64,000 nt of DNA from Haloarcula halobia (GTDB taxonomy: Archaea; Halobacteriota; Halobacteria; Halobacteriales; Haloarculaceae): the NCBI RefSeq assembly GCF_029338255.1, contig NZ_CP119787.1, positions 744,001 through 808,000 of the forward strand, written 5' to 3'. A program made the translations under genes and the position numbers. Under the pieces are notes generated by a model, which did not search any database, had not been told where the DNA came from, and saw nothing but the letters and a program-made list of their open reading frames with translations. Positions 17,989-26,999 of the stretch are shown here, piece by piece; positions within the stretch are counted from its first letter, which is position 1; every line of letters starts with the position of its first letter.

Positions 17989-18687
17989 TCAGAGGAACGC
18001 GAAGGCCCGGACCGAGGACCCGCTCGTCCCCTGCAGGTTCAGCGGCGGGTAGAAGAAGTACGCGCGCCGGGAATCGGCGCCGTCCAGCACCTTATCGAGG
18101 TTCCGGACCTCCTCGACGGGGATGATGTCGTTTTCGAGCAGCGGCAGGTGTGACTCGTCGGCCCCGACGTCCGTCGCCGGCCCGTGACCCGGCACCTCGC
18201 CGGTCCACCCGCCGACGCTCGCGCCTTCGGTGCCGACCGCCTTGGGCCCCCGCTCCCCGAGCCACTCGGCGGCCTCGGCGGTGAGATACGGGAACTCGAA
18301 GGCGTACTCCGGCGAGTTGCCGTAGTACTGGTCCCACGCGGTGTGGAGCATCACGACCTCGCCCTCGTTGATCTCGTCGTCGTACTGTTCCAGGTCGTCG
18401 ACCGTGATGGCCTCCTCGGGTTCCTTGGGCGTCAGGTCGACGGCCACGCCCGGCCCCATGAACTTGCTCACCGGGAAGTCGTCGAGCGTCTTGCCCTCCG
18501 GGATGAAGTGGCGCGGCGAGTCGACGTGGGTCCCGGTGTGCGTGCGCATCTCCAGGCGCTCCATCGTGTAGGCGTCTCTGGAGGCCCAGGCGGTCTTGGT
18601 CAGCTGGACCTCGGGGAACGTCGGCCACACCGGCATGCCGTCTTCCACCGGATTGCTCAGGTCGATGATTTCCTCTGGTTCGAACAT
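17989..18687 (-). CDS. Cyclase family metal-dependent hydrolase
   Basis: 232 residues of the cyclase/kynurenine-formamidase family (PF04199). The metal-binding signature H50-T-G-T-H54-V-D56-S-P-R-H60 is complete. Family members hydrolyse amides, lactone-like rings or formyl groups (kynurenine formamidase, isatin hydrolase). Here, among sugar dehydrogenases and dehydratases, a lactone or ring-opening step is possible but unproven. ATG 18687 is supported by an ATAAAT box (18713-18718). Convergent with the aldolase gene at 17202. Confidence 0.88.
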   Translation of the reverse strand: MFEPEEIIDLSNPVEDGMPVWPTFPEVQLTKTAWASRDAYTMERLEMRTHTGTHVDSPRHFIPEGKTLDDFPVSKFMGPGVAVDLTPKEPEEAITVDDLEQYDDEINEGEVVMLHTAWDQYYGNSPEYAFEFPYLTAEAAEWLGERGPKAVGTEGASVGGWTGEVPGHGPATDVGADESHLPLLENDIIPVEEVRNLDKVLDGADSRRAYFFYPPLNLQGTSGSSVRAFAFL

Positions 18688-18712
18688 GCTGGAACAATCA
18701 GACGGAGCCGAG

Positions 18713-18718
18713 ATAAAT
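18713..18718 (-). promoter_or_regulatory. TATA box of the cyclase-family gene
   Basis: ATAAAT (reads ATTTAT on the coding strand) centred about 28 nt before ATG 18687; indicates a near-leaderless transcript and sets the start. Confidence 0.6.
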
Positions 18719-18904
18719 GTTTGCTCGCCGGTCACACTGACAGCCATCTCGGGGCACGTACGCGCGGGCCTGCACATATCTGGCTCACTCGCCGCAGGGG
18801 CCGCCCGCGTTCTGCGGGACGGAGTCGCGGGTGGCGACGGGACACCGACTCCGCGTCGGTGGACACGTCCGCACGTCGGGGCGAGAACGGGTCCGGTGCC
18901 GGGT

Positions 18905-20008
18905 TCAGTTGAGCCGTTCGGCGGCGTCGTCGTGGCCGTCGAAGAGGTGGAGACTCTCGGCCTCGAAGGTGAGATACCCCTCCATGCCCTCCTCGAGGAC
19001 GCCGGTGTCGACCTCGGCGGTGACCTCGTGGTCCGCCGGGGTCTGACAGCGGACGACGTCCTCGGTGCCGATCTTCTCGACCACGTCGACGGTGACGGGC
19101 ACGGCGAAATCGCCCCCCGACCCGTCCTCGGACCAGCGAAGCCGCTGGGGCCGGACGCAGGCGGCTATCTCGTCGCCGCTCGCCCTCTGCAGGGCGTCGG
19201 TCAGCGGCCCGTCGACCTCGAAGGTCACCTCGCCGTCGTCGAGGACGGCGGTCTCGCCGTCCCACGAGAGGTGACAGTCGAACCGGTTGATCTGTGGCGA
19301 CCCGATGAACATCGCGACGAACAGCGACTGGGGTTCGCTGAACACCTCGTCGGGGTCGCCGAACTGGGCGACGTTGCCGTCGTTCATCACGACCAGCTTG
19401 TCGCCCATCGTCATCGCCTCCTCCTGGTCGTGGGTGACGTGGACCATCGTGACGCCGAACTCGTGCTGGAGGCGGACGACCTCGGCGCGCAGCTGCCGTT
19501 TGAGCAGCTCGTCGAGGTCGCTGAACGGTTCGTCCATCAGGAATACTTCGGGGCGGCGGACCAGCGCCCGCGCGAGGGCGACGCGCTGTTGTTGCCCGCC
19601 AGAGAGCTCCGTGATCTTCTTCTCGAGGAAGTCGGCACAGTCGGCGACCGCCGCGATGTCCTCGACGGCCGCCTGGATCTCGTCCTCGCTGTGGCCGTCC
19701 TCGGCGCGCAGCGGGAAGGCGATGTTCTCTTTCGCCGTCATGTGCGGGTAGAGCGCGAGGTCCTGGAACACCATCGAGATGTCCCGGTCCTGTGGCGACT
19801 TGTCCGTGATGTCGACATCGTCGAACGTGATCGACCCGCTCGTGGGCGTCTCCAGCCCGGCGATCGAGCGCAGCGTCGTCGTCTTCCCACAGCCCGACGG
19901 GCCGACGAGGACGACGAGTTCGCCGTCACCGATGTCCAGCGAGACGTTGTCTGTCGCGACTAGCGAACCGTACTCCTTCGTCAAATCTTGAACGTGTACT
20001 TTAGCCAT
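18905..20008 (-). CDS. ABC transporter ATPase, Ugp/Mal type
   Basis: 367 residues. ATPase domain: Walker A GPSGCGKTT near residue 38, signature ELSGGQQQR near 135, Walker B VFLMDEP near 158, and switch His in VTHDQEEAMTMGD. A C-terminal TOBE/OB regulatory domain occupies roughly residues 240-360, as in MalK/UgpC. It powers the importer with the permeases at 20011 and 20844 and the lipoprotein at 21849. Family substrates are di- and oligosaccharides, glycerol 3-phosphate or polyols. Begins 2 nt after the upstream stop. Confidence 0.94.
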   Translation of the reverse strand: MAKVHVQDLTKEYGSLVATDNVSLDIGDGELVVLVGPSGCGKTTTLRSIAGLETPTSGSITFDDVDITDKSPQDRDISMVFQDLALYPHMTAKENIAFPLRAEDGHSEDEIQAAVEDIAAVADCADFLEKKITELSGGQQQRVALARALVRRPEVFLMDEPFSDLDELLKRQLRAEVVRLQHEFGVTMVHVTHDQEEAMTMGDKLVVMNDGNVAQFGDPDEVFSEPQSLFVAMFIGSPQINRFDCHLSWDGETAVLDDGEVTFEVDGPLTDALQRASGDEIAACVRPQRLRWSEDGSGGDFAVPVTVDVVEKIGTEDVVRCQTPADHEVTAEVDTGVLEEGMEGYLTFEAESLHLFDGHDDAAERLN

Positions 20009-20010
20009 GG

Positions 20011-20847
20011 TTAGATGTCAGTCATGCCGAGGGTCATCCCCTCGATGATGTTGTCGCGGAAGGCGATGAGGATCAGCGTGGGCGGGATGGCGACGACGAC
20101 TGCCATCGCCATGATGCGGTTCCACTGGATCTGGTTCGACTCGATGAGCGTCGGGATGATGGTCGTTATCGTCGAGGTGTTGTTCCCGGTGATGATCCAC
20201 GCGAAGAGGAACTCGTTCCAGGCGAAGACCCAGGCGAGCATCATCGTCGCGACGAGGCCGGGGCGCACGAGCGGGAAGACCACCTTCCGGAACGTCTCGA
20301 AGCGCGAGTAGCCGTCGACGTAGGCCGCCTCCTCGAACGAGACGGGGATCTTGTCGAAGAAGTCCCGCATGAGCCACGTCGTCAGCGGCAGGTTGAAGGT
20401 CAGATACAGCAGGATGAGTCCCAGCAGCGTGTCCTGGAGGCCCAGCTGGCCGTAGATGAAGAATATCGGAAGGACGACGGCGACCGGCGGGAACATCCGC
20501 GTCGAGAGCAGCCAGAACGAGACGTGGCCGCCGGGGTCGATCCGTGAGGCGAACCGCGAGAACGCGTAGCCCGCCAGCGCGCCGAGTATCACCGAGAGGA
20601 TGGTGGTCCCCGAGGCGATGATGAGGCTGTTGGTGATGGCGTTGACCGCCCGGGAGTTCGTGAGCACCCAGACGATGGAGTCGAGGGTGAACCCGCGCGG
20701 GTACAGCGTCGGCGGGAACGTCCCGATGTAGTTGAGCGGTTTCAGCGCCGTGTTCAGCGTCCAGTAGAGCGGGAACGCGACGAACAGCGCGTAGAGCGCG
20801 ACGAAGCCGCGACCGAACCACTGGAAGCCCGAGGTGTCGGAGCTCAT
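20011..20847 (-). CDS. ABC transporter permease, MalG/UgpE type
   Basis: 278 residues, six hydrophobic segments, with the binding-protein-dependent EAA loop (FEEAAYVDGYSRFETFRKV) near residue 190 contacting the ATPase. ATG 20847 overlaps the stop of the partner permease by 4 nt (ATGA), so the pair is translationally coupled. Longer frames to 20919 lie inside the partner gene and are rejected. Confidence 0.93.
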   Translation of the reverse strand: MSSDTSGFQWFGRGFVALYALFVAFPLYWTLNTALKPLNYIGTFPPTLYPRGFTLDSIVWVLTNSRAVNAITNSLIIASGTTILSVILGALAGYAFSRFASRIDPGGHVSFWLLSTRMFPPVAVVLPIFFIYGQLGLQDTLLGLILLYLTFNLPLTTWLMRDFFDKIPVSFEEAAYVDGYSRFETFRKVVFPLVRPGLVATMMLAWVFAWNEFLFAWIITGNNTSTITTIIPTLIESNQIQWNRIMAMAVVVAIPPTLILIAFRDNIIEGMTLGMTDI

Positions 20848-21779
20848 GCCATCTCCTCCGTGTTCATCGTGCGCCAGAACAGCAGCATGGCGATGACCGA
20901 CCCGAGTCCGATGACCCACGTCAGGGCCGCCGCGCGGCCGATGTTGAACTGGCTGAAGCCGACCAGGTACGTGAAGTAGGTCGGAAGTTCAGTCTGGGTG
21001 CCGGGGCCGCCGTTGGTCATGATGAAGAGTTTGTCGAAGAACTTGTACGCGTCCATGAACCGCAGCAGGAACGCGATGGCGATGAGGTTGCGCAGCTGGG
21101 GGAGCGTGATGCGGCGGAACTGCATCCAGCGCGACGCCCCGTCGACCCGCGCGGCCTCGTAGAGCGTATCTGAGATGCTCGCACGCCCCCCGTAGATGAT
21201 CAGCAGCGGGAGGCCGACCCACTGCCAGGTGTCGGCGATCATGATAGCGGTCAGGCCGAGCCAGCGCGACTGCAGCCACGGCACGGCGCTGAAGCCGAGC
21301 ATCCCGAGGATGCCGTTGACCGTCCCGCCACCCGGCAGAAAGAGCAGCTGCCAGATGCGGCCGACGACCAGCGGTGCGATCATCATCGGGACCGCGAACA
21401 GCGTCAGCATCGCGATGCGGACGCCCGTGTTGTCGACGTAGTTGTACAGCGCCAGCGCCAGGAACAGGCCGAGCCCCACCTGCAGCGTCACGCCGACCCC
21501 ACCGTAGTAGGCGAAGTTCGCCACGGAGTTCCAGAACCGCCCCTGACTGAACAGCCAGGCGTAGTTCGCGCCCGCGTTGAACGACGGCGTCTGGTGAGCG
21601 ATGGAGGCCGGCGCCCAGCGGTTGAAGCTCAGCCAGAGCGACCAGAGCATCGGGCCGATGGTGATGAGAAAGACCGTGACGATGGTCGGCCCCACCAGCA
21701 GGTAGGGTGCGAGGTCACGGTCCGCGAACCGGTCGACCACCGGTATTCGTTGTCGTAGGTCTTCTTTGATTGTACTCAT
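20844..21779 (-). CDS. ABC transporter permease, MalF/UgpA type
   Basis: 311 residues, six or more hydrophobic segments. EAA loop LYEAARVDGASRWMQFRRI near residue 210. Forms a heterodimer with the 20011 product. The gap of about 70 bp to the lipoprotein gene contains a short AT-rich tract (TGATTGATTAAG) that could modulate downstream expression. Confidence 0.93.
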   Translation of the reverse strand: MSTIKEDLRQRIPVVDRFADRDLAPYLLVGPTIVTVFLITIGPMLWSLWLSFNRWAPASIAHQTPSFNAGANYAWLFSQGRFWNSVANFAYYGGVGVTLQVGLGLFLALALYNYVDNTGVRIAMLTLFAVPMMIAPLVVGRIWQLLFLPGGGTVNGILGMLGFSAVPWLQSRWLGLTAIMIADTWQWVGLPLLIIYGGRASISDTLYEAARVDGASRWMQFRRITLPQLRNLIAIAFLLRFMDAYKFFDKLFIMTNGGPGTQTELPTYFTYLVGFSQFNIGRAAALTWVIGLGSVIAMLLFWRTMNTEEMA

Positions 21780-21848
21780 GATTGATTAAGGTGTGTTCGG
21801 AATCACAGCAAGATAGATTATGAAGGTTATGCCATCGGTCGGGCTCGC

Positions 21849-23528
21849 TTACACGTAGCCCAGTTTCTTCGCCTTGTCGAGGAACCGGTTGTAGTGTTCC
21901 ATCTGGGACTCACGCCCGAGTTCTTCGACCGTCTGTCGCCACTTGTCCGCCACGTTGTCGAGGGCCTCCTGCGGGCTCTCCTCGCCGATCAGCGCGCGCT
22001 GGATGTGGATGGCGAAGTCCTCGGTGTACTGGGACGACCCGGGCCACTGGGGCTGTGGGAAGCCGTTCTCCATGTTGGTTCGGCCCGCGTCGAGGTGCTG
22101 CTGGGCTTGCTCCTGTGCACTGATGCCGCCGACGTAGTCGGTGTCCGGCGAGAAGATGGGTGGGTTCTCCGGGAACCCTTCGCCGGTCTCGCGAAGCGGG
22201 TTGGATTCGGTGTAGAACTTCGCGGCCTCCTCGGTGTAGTGGGACTCGTGCGACGGGTCGAGCCCGGTGTACGGGTCGGCCACTGCCTGCGTGAGGACCG
22301 GGTCGCGAGCCAGACGGTGGATGGCGTAGAACGCGGCGTCCTTGCGCTCCTGTGGGAGGTCGGCCGGGATGGAGTACAGCCGGTTGTACAGCATCATGGC
22401 GTTGCGCCGGATGCTGCCGTCGTCCTGTTCCCACCCGGGCATCGCCTTCGAGCGCTGGTCCCCGACGACCGGGAAGTCCCCGCGGGCGGTGAACTCCGAG
22501 AGGTCGATCCACCACGGCGTCATCACGACGTTGCCCTGCTGCCACTGGTTGATGGTCTCGGCGATGCCGAACTGGGCGGACCCCTCGGGCGCGTACTGGA
22601 CCGTCTCGACCATGTGCTCGAGGGCCGTGACGGCGTCGTCAGAGTTGATCTGGGGCTCCATCTCCTCGTCGAAGTAGATGACCCCGCGCGAGGCCGCCCG
22701 GTCCATGAACCAGCCGAAGTTCCACGGACGGGCGCCGAAGACCTGCGTCCCGAAGGTGCCGTCCTCCGTGTTCTCGGTGAAGTACTTCGCGACCTGGTTG
22801 AACTCCGGCCAGGTCTCCGGCGGACGGAGCTCCTGGCCGTACTCGTCCTGGTAGGCCTCCTGGTGTTTCTCGTCCTGGAAGAACGACGGCCGGTAAAACA
22901 GGTTGTGGATGTCCCCGTCGATGGGGATCGCCACCGTGTCCCCGCCGAACTTCATGTAGAACTCCTTGTACGGCTCGATGACGCCGTCGAGGTACTCCTG
23001 GGCGCCCTCGTACTGGGCGATGTAGTCGTCCAGCGGCTCGAAGAGACCGCGTGCCTGGAAGTCACCCAGGTACAGCGGGATGTTCAGGACGATGTCGTAC
23101 GGGGTCTCGCCCCCGCCGATGAGCTCGGTGTTCAGCGAGGAGTAGTAGTTGCTCGCCGGGAGCGTCTTCCCGTCGTTGAACGTGATGTTCGTCTCATCCT
23201 CGATGATGGGGCCGAACATCGCATAGACCGGTCCGGCCGAGTTGTCCGTCGTCCAGCGGAGCTCGACGTCTTCGAAGGCGTCCTCGTCCTCGATGGGGAA
23301 GGAGTACTGCGGCCCGCTGCTCCCGTCGCCGCCGTCGCCCCCGTCACCGCCGGAGCCGCCGTCACCGCCGGAGCCGCCGGAGCCGCCGTCACCGCCGGAG
23401 CCGCCGTCGCCGCCGCACCCGGCGAGGCCCGCTGCCAGGCCCGTGGCACCGAAGTATTTCACCCATTCTCGTCGCGTCATTCCGAACTGCCCGGGCTCGC
23501 CACCCTGGACAGGGCTGTTATCTGCCAT
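21849..23528 (-). CDS. Family 1 extracellular solute-binding lipoprotein (Tat)
   Basis: 559 residues. The N-terminus carries twin-arginine RREWVKYFG and lipobox LAAGLAGC, then a Gly/Ser/Asp linker and a large SBP_bac_1-type domain. Export by Tat with lipid anchoring is predicted. It is longer than bacterial homologues (about 420-450 residues), partly through the linker and N-terminal extension before the RR motif. ATG 23528 was chosen because the upstream open frame is non-conserved and includes the promoter region. It supplies the Ugp/Mal-type importer. Confidence 0.92.
   Translation of the reverse strand: MADNSPVQGGEPGQFGMTRREWVKYFGATGLAAGLAGCGGDGGSGGDGGSGGSGGDGGSGGDGGDGGDGSSGPQYSFPIEDEDAFEDVELRWTTDNSAGPVYAMFGPIIEDETNITFNDGKTLPASNYYSSLNTELIGGGETPYDIVLNIPLYLGDFQARGLFEPLDDYIAQYEGAQEYLDGVIEPYKEFYMKFGGDTVAIPIDGDIHNLFYRPSFFQDEKHQEAYQDEYGQELRPPETWPEFNQVAKYFTENTEDGTFGTQVFGARPWNFGWFMDRAASRGVIYFDEEMEPQINSDDAVTALEHMVETVQYAPEGSAQFGIAETINQWQQGNVVMTPWWIDLSEFTARGDFPVVGDQRSKAMPGWEQDDGSIRRNAMMLYNRLYSIPADLPQERKDAAFYAIHRLARDPVLTQAVADPYTGLDPSHESHYTEEAAKFYTESNPLRETGEGFPENPPIFSPDTDYVGGISAQEQAQQHLDAGRTNMENGFPQPQWPGSSQYTEDFAIHIQRALIGEESPQEALDNVADKWRQTVEELGRESQMEHYNRFLDKAKKLGYV
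23324..23420. repeat. Repetitive Gly/Ser/Asp linker coding sequence
   Basis: Imperfect tandem CCGCCGTCACCGCCGGAG units encode the GGSGGDGG-type linker of the lipoprotein on the minus strand. Same design as 8463-8577 but with a different codon pattern, so the two arose independently or have drifted. Confidence 0.8.
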
Positions 23529-23717
23529 ACGATAGCACACATTTGGTGCGGAGTAAAAACACTTTGGCTTCTTACCGGCAAAATTATGTACAATATCGCC
23601 GGAGGCGGGTTCGGAATCGAACCACGTCGGTTTGTTTCCCACGTAGGTTAAGATAATCCTCCAACCCTCCCCGGGCCCTCTCGAGCGCGGGCGGACAGGC
23701 CGTGTCGCCACACCCAC

Positions 23718-23725
23718 ATTTATTT
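23718..23725 (+). promoter_or_regulatory. TATA box, leaderless dehydratase transcript
   Basis: ATTTATTT centred about 27 nt before ATG 23749, the spacing expected for a leaderless haloarchaeal mRNA. Confidence 0.7.
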
Positions 23726-23748
23726 GTGTCGGTGGCAGACGTTCAGCT

Positions 23749-24921
23749 ATGGCGCCGGAGATAACCAAGATCGAGAGCATCGAGTTTTCGTTCCCAATCG
23801 AGGACGTCGGCTACAGTCCGAACGGCTTCTGCCTGGTGTACCAACCCGGGACCACGACCCGACGGAAGCTGTTCGGGTTCCGTGTCCACACCGACGTCGG
23901 CATCACCGGGGAGTACGTCGGCAGTAACTCGCCCGGAGCGGCACAGGTCAACATGTTCGCGAACTACCTCGTCGGGAAGAACCCGCTGGCACGCGAGAAG
24001 CACTGGTCGGAACTCAAGCGTGCCCTCCGGAAGTACGACCGGATGGGGATGGGCCCCATCGACATCGCGCTGTGGGACTTCGCGGGGAAGTACTACGACG
24101 CGCCCATCCACGAACTCCTGGGTACCTACCGGGAGCGCCTGCCGGCGTACGCGTCGACGTACGAGGCCGACGTCAACGGTGGCCTGGACTCGCCCGAGGC
24201 CTTCGCCGACTTCGCCGAGGAGTGTCTGGAGGCGGGCTACCAGGGGTTCAAGATCCACACCTGGGAGAACGACGCGTGGGGCGACATCGACCGCGAGGTG
24301 GAGACGGTCCACGCCGTCGGCGACCGCGTCGGCGACGAGATGGACCTGATGCACGACCCGGCCTGCCAGTACGAGACCTGGGCCGACGCCCTGAAGGTCG
24401 GCCAGGCCTGTGACGAGGAGGACTTCTTCTGGTACGAGGACCCCTACCGCGACGCCGGCACCTCACAGCACGGCCACAGGCGACTGGCCGACCACATGGA
24501 CACGCCCATCCTCCAGACCGAACACATCCGCGGCCTGGAGATCCACACCGACTTCATCGCCAACGAGGCGACCGACTTCGTGCGCGCGGACCCCGAGTAC
24601 GACGCCGGCATCACCGGCGCGATGAAGGTGGCCAACGTCGCCGAGGGCTTCGGCTTGGACGTGGAGTACCACGCGCCCGGCCCGGCACAGCGCCAGGTGA
24701 TGGCCGCGACGCGCAACTCGAACTACTACGAGATGGCCCTGCTCCACCCCGAGGTCGAGAACCCGGTGCCGCCGGTGTACAAGGGCGACTACAGCGACAC
24801 CTTCGACAGCATCGACGACGAGGGGACGGTCCCGGTCCCCGACGGCCCCGGCCTGGGCGTCGACTACGACTGGGACTACATCGAGGACAACGCGACCGGG
24901 AGCGTCCACGTCTACGAGTAA
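23749..24921 (+). CDS. Enolase-superfamily sugar-acid dehydratase (KxH type)
   Basis: 390 residues of the mandelate racemase/muconate lactonizing group. Capping domain about 1-130, then the barrel. Visible active-site candidates: K168-x-H170 (FKIHTW), metal ligands D203 (MHDPA), E230 (WYEDP) and E258 (QTEH), and H308 (VEYHAPG) on the last strands. Family members dehydrate sugar acids to 2-keto-3-deoxy acids, the substrates of the HpcH/HpaI aldolases in this island. Exact acid unknown. The next gene, an SDR, is convergent 21 bp away. Confidence 0.9.
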   Translation: MAPEITKIESIEFSFPIEDVGYSPNGFCLVYQPGTTTRRKLFGFRVHTDVGITGEYVGSNSPGAAQVNMFANYLVGKNPLAREKHWSELKRALRKYDRMGMGPIDIALWDFAGKYYDAPIHELLGTYRERLPAYASTYEADVNGGLDSPEAFADFAEECLEAGYQGFKIHTWENDAWGDIDREVETVHAVGDRVGDEMDLMHDPACQYETWADALKVGQACDEEDFFWYEDPYRDAGTSQHGHRRLADHMDTPILQTEHIRGLEIHTDFIANEATDFVRADPEYDAGITGAMKVANVAEGFGLDVEYHAPGPAQRQVMAATRNSNYYEMALLHPEVENPVPPVYKGDYSDTFDSIDDEGTVPVPDGPGLGVDYDWDYIEDNATGSVHVYE

Positions 24922-24942
24922 CGCCGCGAGACCCCGCGGTGC

Positions 24943-25725
24943 TCAGAAGACCTGCCAGCCGCCGTCGACCCACAGGAGCTCGCCGGTGACGTACGATGCG
25001 GCGTCGCTCGCCAGGTAGAGGTAGGCGGGCGCGACGTCTTCGGGCGTGCCCGCACGTCCCAGCGGGATCATCTTGACGAGTTCGTCGTTCTCTGCCTTCT
25101 CGGCCGCCTCCTCCGACCAGCCCTCGGCGAACTCGGTCGCGATCTGCCCGGGCGCGACGGCGTTGACGCGGATGTCGTGCTCGGCGAGTTCCAGTGCGGA
25201 CCCGCGGGTTATCATCCGGACGGCGCCCTTCGTCGAGTCGTACTGCACCTGGTCGTACTGCGCGTAGTGGGAGCTCATCGAGGCGGTGTTGATGATGGTC
25301 CCCGGTTCGCCGCGGTCGAGCATGTCGTTGGCGGCGACCTGCGTCCCGAAGTAGACGCCCTTCGCGTTGACGTTGTGGATGGCCTCGAAGTCCTCGGGGT
25401 CCAGTTCGAGGATGGAGCCCTCGATGAACAGGCCCGCGTTGTTTATCATGACGTCGACGCCGCCGTACTCGCGGGCCGCCTCGACCAGCGTCACGATGTC
25501 GTCGCGCTCGCTGACGTCCGTCCGGACGAACGCCGCCTCGCCGCCCTCGTCCTCGATGAGCTCGTGGGTCGGCGTGTCGCCGATCTTCGGTTCCTCGTCT
25601 AAGTCGGCGACGATCACCGTCGCGCCAGCGTCGCCGAACTGCTGGGCGATCTCCCGGCCGATGCCGGAGGCGCCGCCGGTCACGATGACTGTCTCGTCAG
25701 TAAAGTCGGGGTTCAGCTGTCCCAT
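24943..25725 (-). CDS. SDR family oxidoreductase, NAD-type
   Basis: 260 residues. TGGASGIG (16-23), D41 at the end of strand 2 (VIVADLDE) indicating NAD preference, NNAG (95-98), and Y162-x-x-x-K166 (YDSTK). C-terminus ELLWVDGGWQVF. Similar to sugar dehydrogenases acting before dehydration of the sugar acid. ATG 25725 is supported by a TATATTTT stretch about 25 nt upstream. Confidence 0.9.
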   Translation of the reverse strand: MGQLNPDFTDETVIVTGGASGIGREIAQQFGDAGATVIVADLDEEPKIGDTPTHELIEDEGGEAAFVRTDVSERDDIVTLVEAAREYGGVDVMINNAGLFIEGSILELDPEDFEAIHNVNAKGVYFGTQVAANDMLDRGEPGTIINTASMSSHYAQYDQVQYDSTKGAVRMITRGSALELAEHDIRVNAVAPGQIATEFAEGWSEEAAEKAENDELVKMIPLGRAGTPEDVAPAYLYLASDAASYVTGELLWVDGGWQVF

Positions 25726-25835
25726 ACCGGGGAGTGCGACGGACGGCTCTTATATTTTGTTCTCACGCGAGCCGTCCCACGGTGGACCCGTGTGAGCGCT
25801 CTCGTCGACGGCCGGTGGTCGTCCGCCGGCCCTGC

Positions 25836-26933
25836 TCAGTCGATGACGTCGATGCCGCCGGCGACGCGGTACGCCTCGAGGCCGTCGAACTCGATGCCGT
25901 GCCCGGGGGCAGACGGCGGTCGGAGGCCCCCGTCTGCGAGTTCCGGCGGCTCGGTCATCACGCCGTCGAGGACCGTCGAGTGGTGTTCGACGTAGGGGAC
26001 GTTCGGGACGGCCGCGGCCAGGTGGACGTGGAGCGGCTCGACGTAGTGTGGGGAGACGGGCAGGCCCCACGCGTCGGCCATCTCGGCGACGGTCATCCAG
26101 GGCGAGACGCCGCCGACCCGACAGACGTCCGGCTGAAGGACGTCGGCCGCCCCCGTCGCGAGCACCTGCGTGAACTGGCGCTCGGAGTAGAGGTTCTCCC
26201 CCAGCGCCACCGGGACGTCGATGCGGTCCCGCAGGTCGGCGTGACCGGTGTAGTCGCCCTTCGGCAGCGGCTCCTCGAACCAGTCGACGGGGACGTCGAT
26301 TCGGTCGGCCAGCCGCCGGGCCTCGGGGACGGAGTACGAACAGTTCCCGTCGATCATGAGGTCCATCTCCGGCGGGAGCGCCTCGCGGACGGCCGCGATG
26401 CGCGCCGCGTCCTCGGCGTGGCCGCGGCCGACCTTCATCTTCATTCCGGCGAACCCCCGCGAGGCAGCCGTGGCCGCGTTCTCGACGAGCGCCTCGGTGT
26501 CGTACTGGAGCCACCCTCCGTCGGTCTGGTAGGCCGGCACCGACCGGCGCTCGCCGCCCAGCAGTTCGTACAGCGGCGCGTCCAGCGCCCGCCCGAGGCG
26601 GTCCCAGAGCGCGACGTCGACGGCGGCGATGGCGAGCTCCGAGATGCCCTCCCGGCCGACGAAGGTGGTGTCAGCGAGCAGTCGCTCGCGCGCGGCCCGG
26701 GGGGCGGCCCCCGCGCCGACGACGTCTTCGCGCAGCGTCGACTCGAGGAACTCCCTGATCGTGGCCCCGCCGTCGCCGATGGTGTAGGTGAACCCCAGCC
26801 CCGAGTGCCCGTCGTCGGTGGTCACCGACGCGACGACGAGCTCCAGCGCGTCGAACGACTGGGTGGCGTCTTCGAGGGCCTCCTCGTTCGGGACGCGATA
26901 CAGACCGGTCTCCAGGTCCGTGACGGTCGTCAT
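25836..26933 (-). CDS. Enolase-superfamily dehydratase/racemase (KxK type)
   Basis: 365 residues. Barrel landmarks: K165-x-K167 (MKMKVG), metal ligands D195 (IDGN), E221 (FEEP) and E246 (GENL), then D269 and H296 (SPHY) as the His-Asp dyad. This is the mandelate-racemase subgroup pattern, unlike the KxH protein at 23749, so the two probably act on different epimers or chain lengths. ATG 26933 replaces a longer frame whose leader is not conserved; a TTGATAAG box lies upstream. Confidence 0.9.
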   Translation of the reverse strand: MTTVTDLETGLYRVPNEEALEDATQSFDALELVVASVTTDDGHSGLGFTYTIGDGGATIREFLESTLREDVVGAGAAPRAARERLLADTTFVGREGISELAIAAVDVALWDRLGRALDAPLYELLGGERRSVPAYQTDGGWLQYDTEALVENAATAASRGFAGMKMKVGRGHAEDAARIAAVREALPPEMDLMIDGNCSYSVPEARRLADRIDVPVDWFEEPLPKGDYTGHADLRDRIDVPVALGENLYSERQFTQVLATGAADVLQPDVCRVGGVSPWMTVAEMADAWGLPVSPHYVEPLHVHLAAAVPNVPYVEHHSTVLDGVMTEPPELADGGLRPPSAPGHGIEFDGLEAYRVAGGIDVID

Positions 26934-26999
26934 TGTTCTGTTACACGGGGCGACGCGACGCGGCCTTATCAATTCCCCCGTGACGCGGCCGCCCTCGTC

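Noticed and set aside
21894-23651. Plus-strand frame of 585 codons
   Set aside because: Mirror of the solute-binding protein gene; composition is that of a GC-rich antisense frame.
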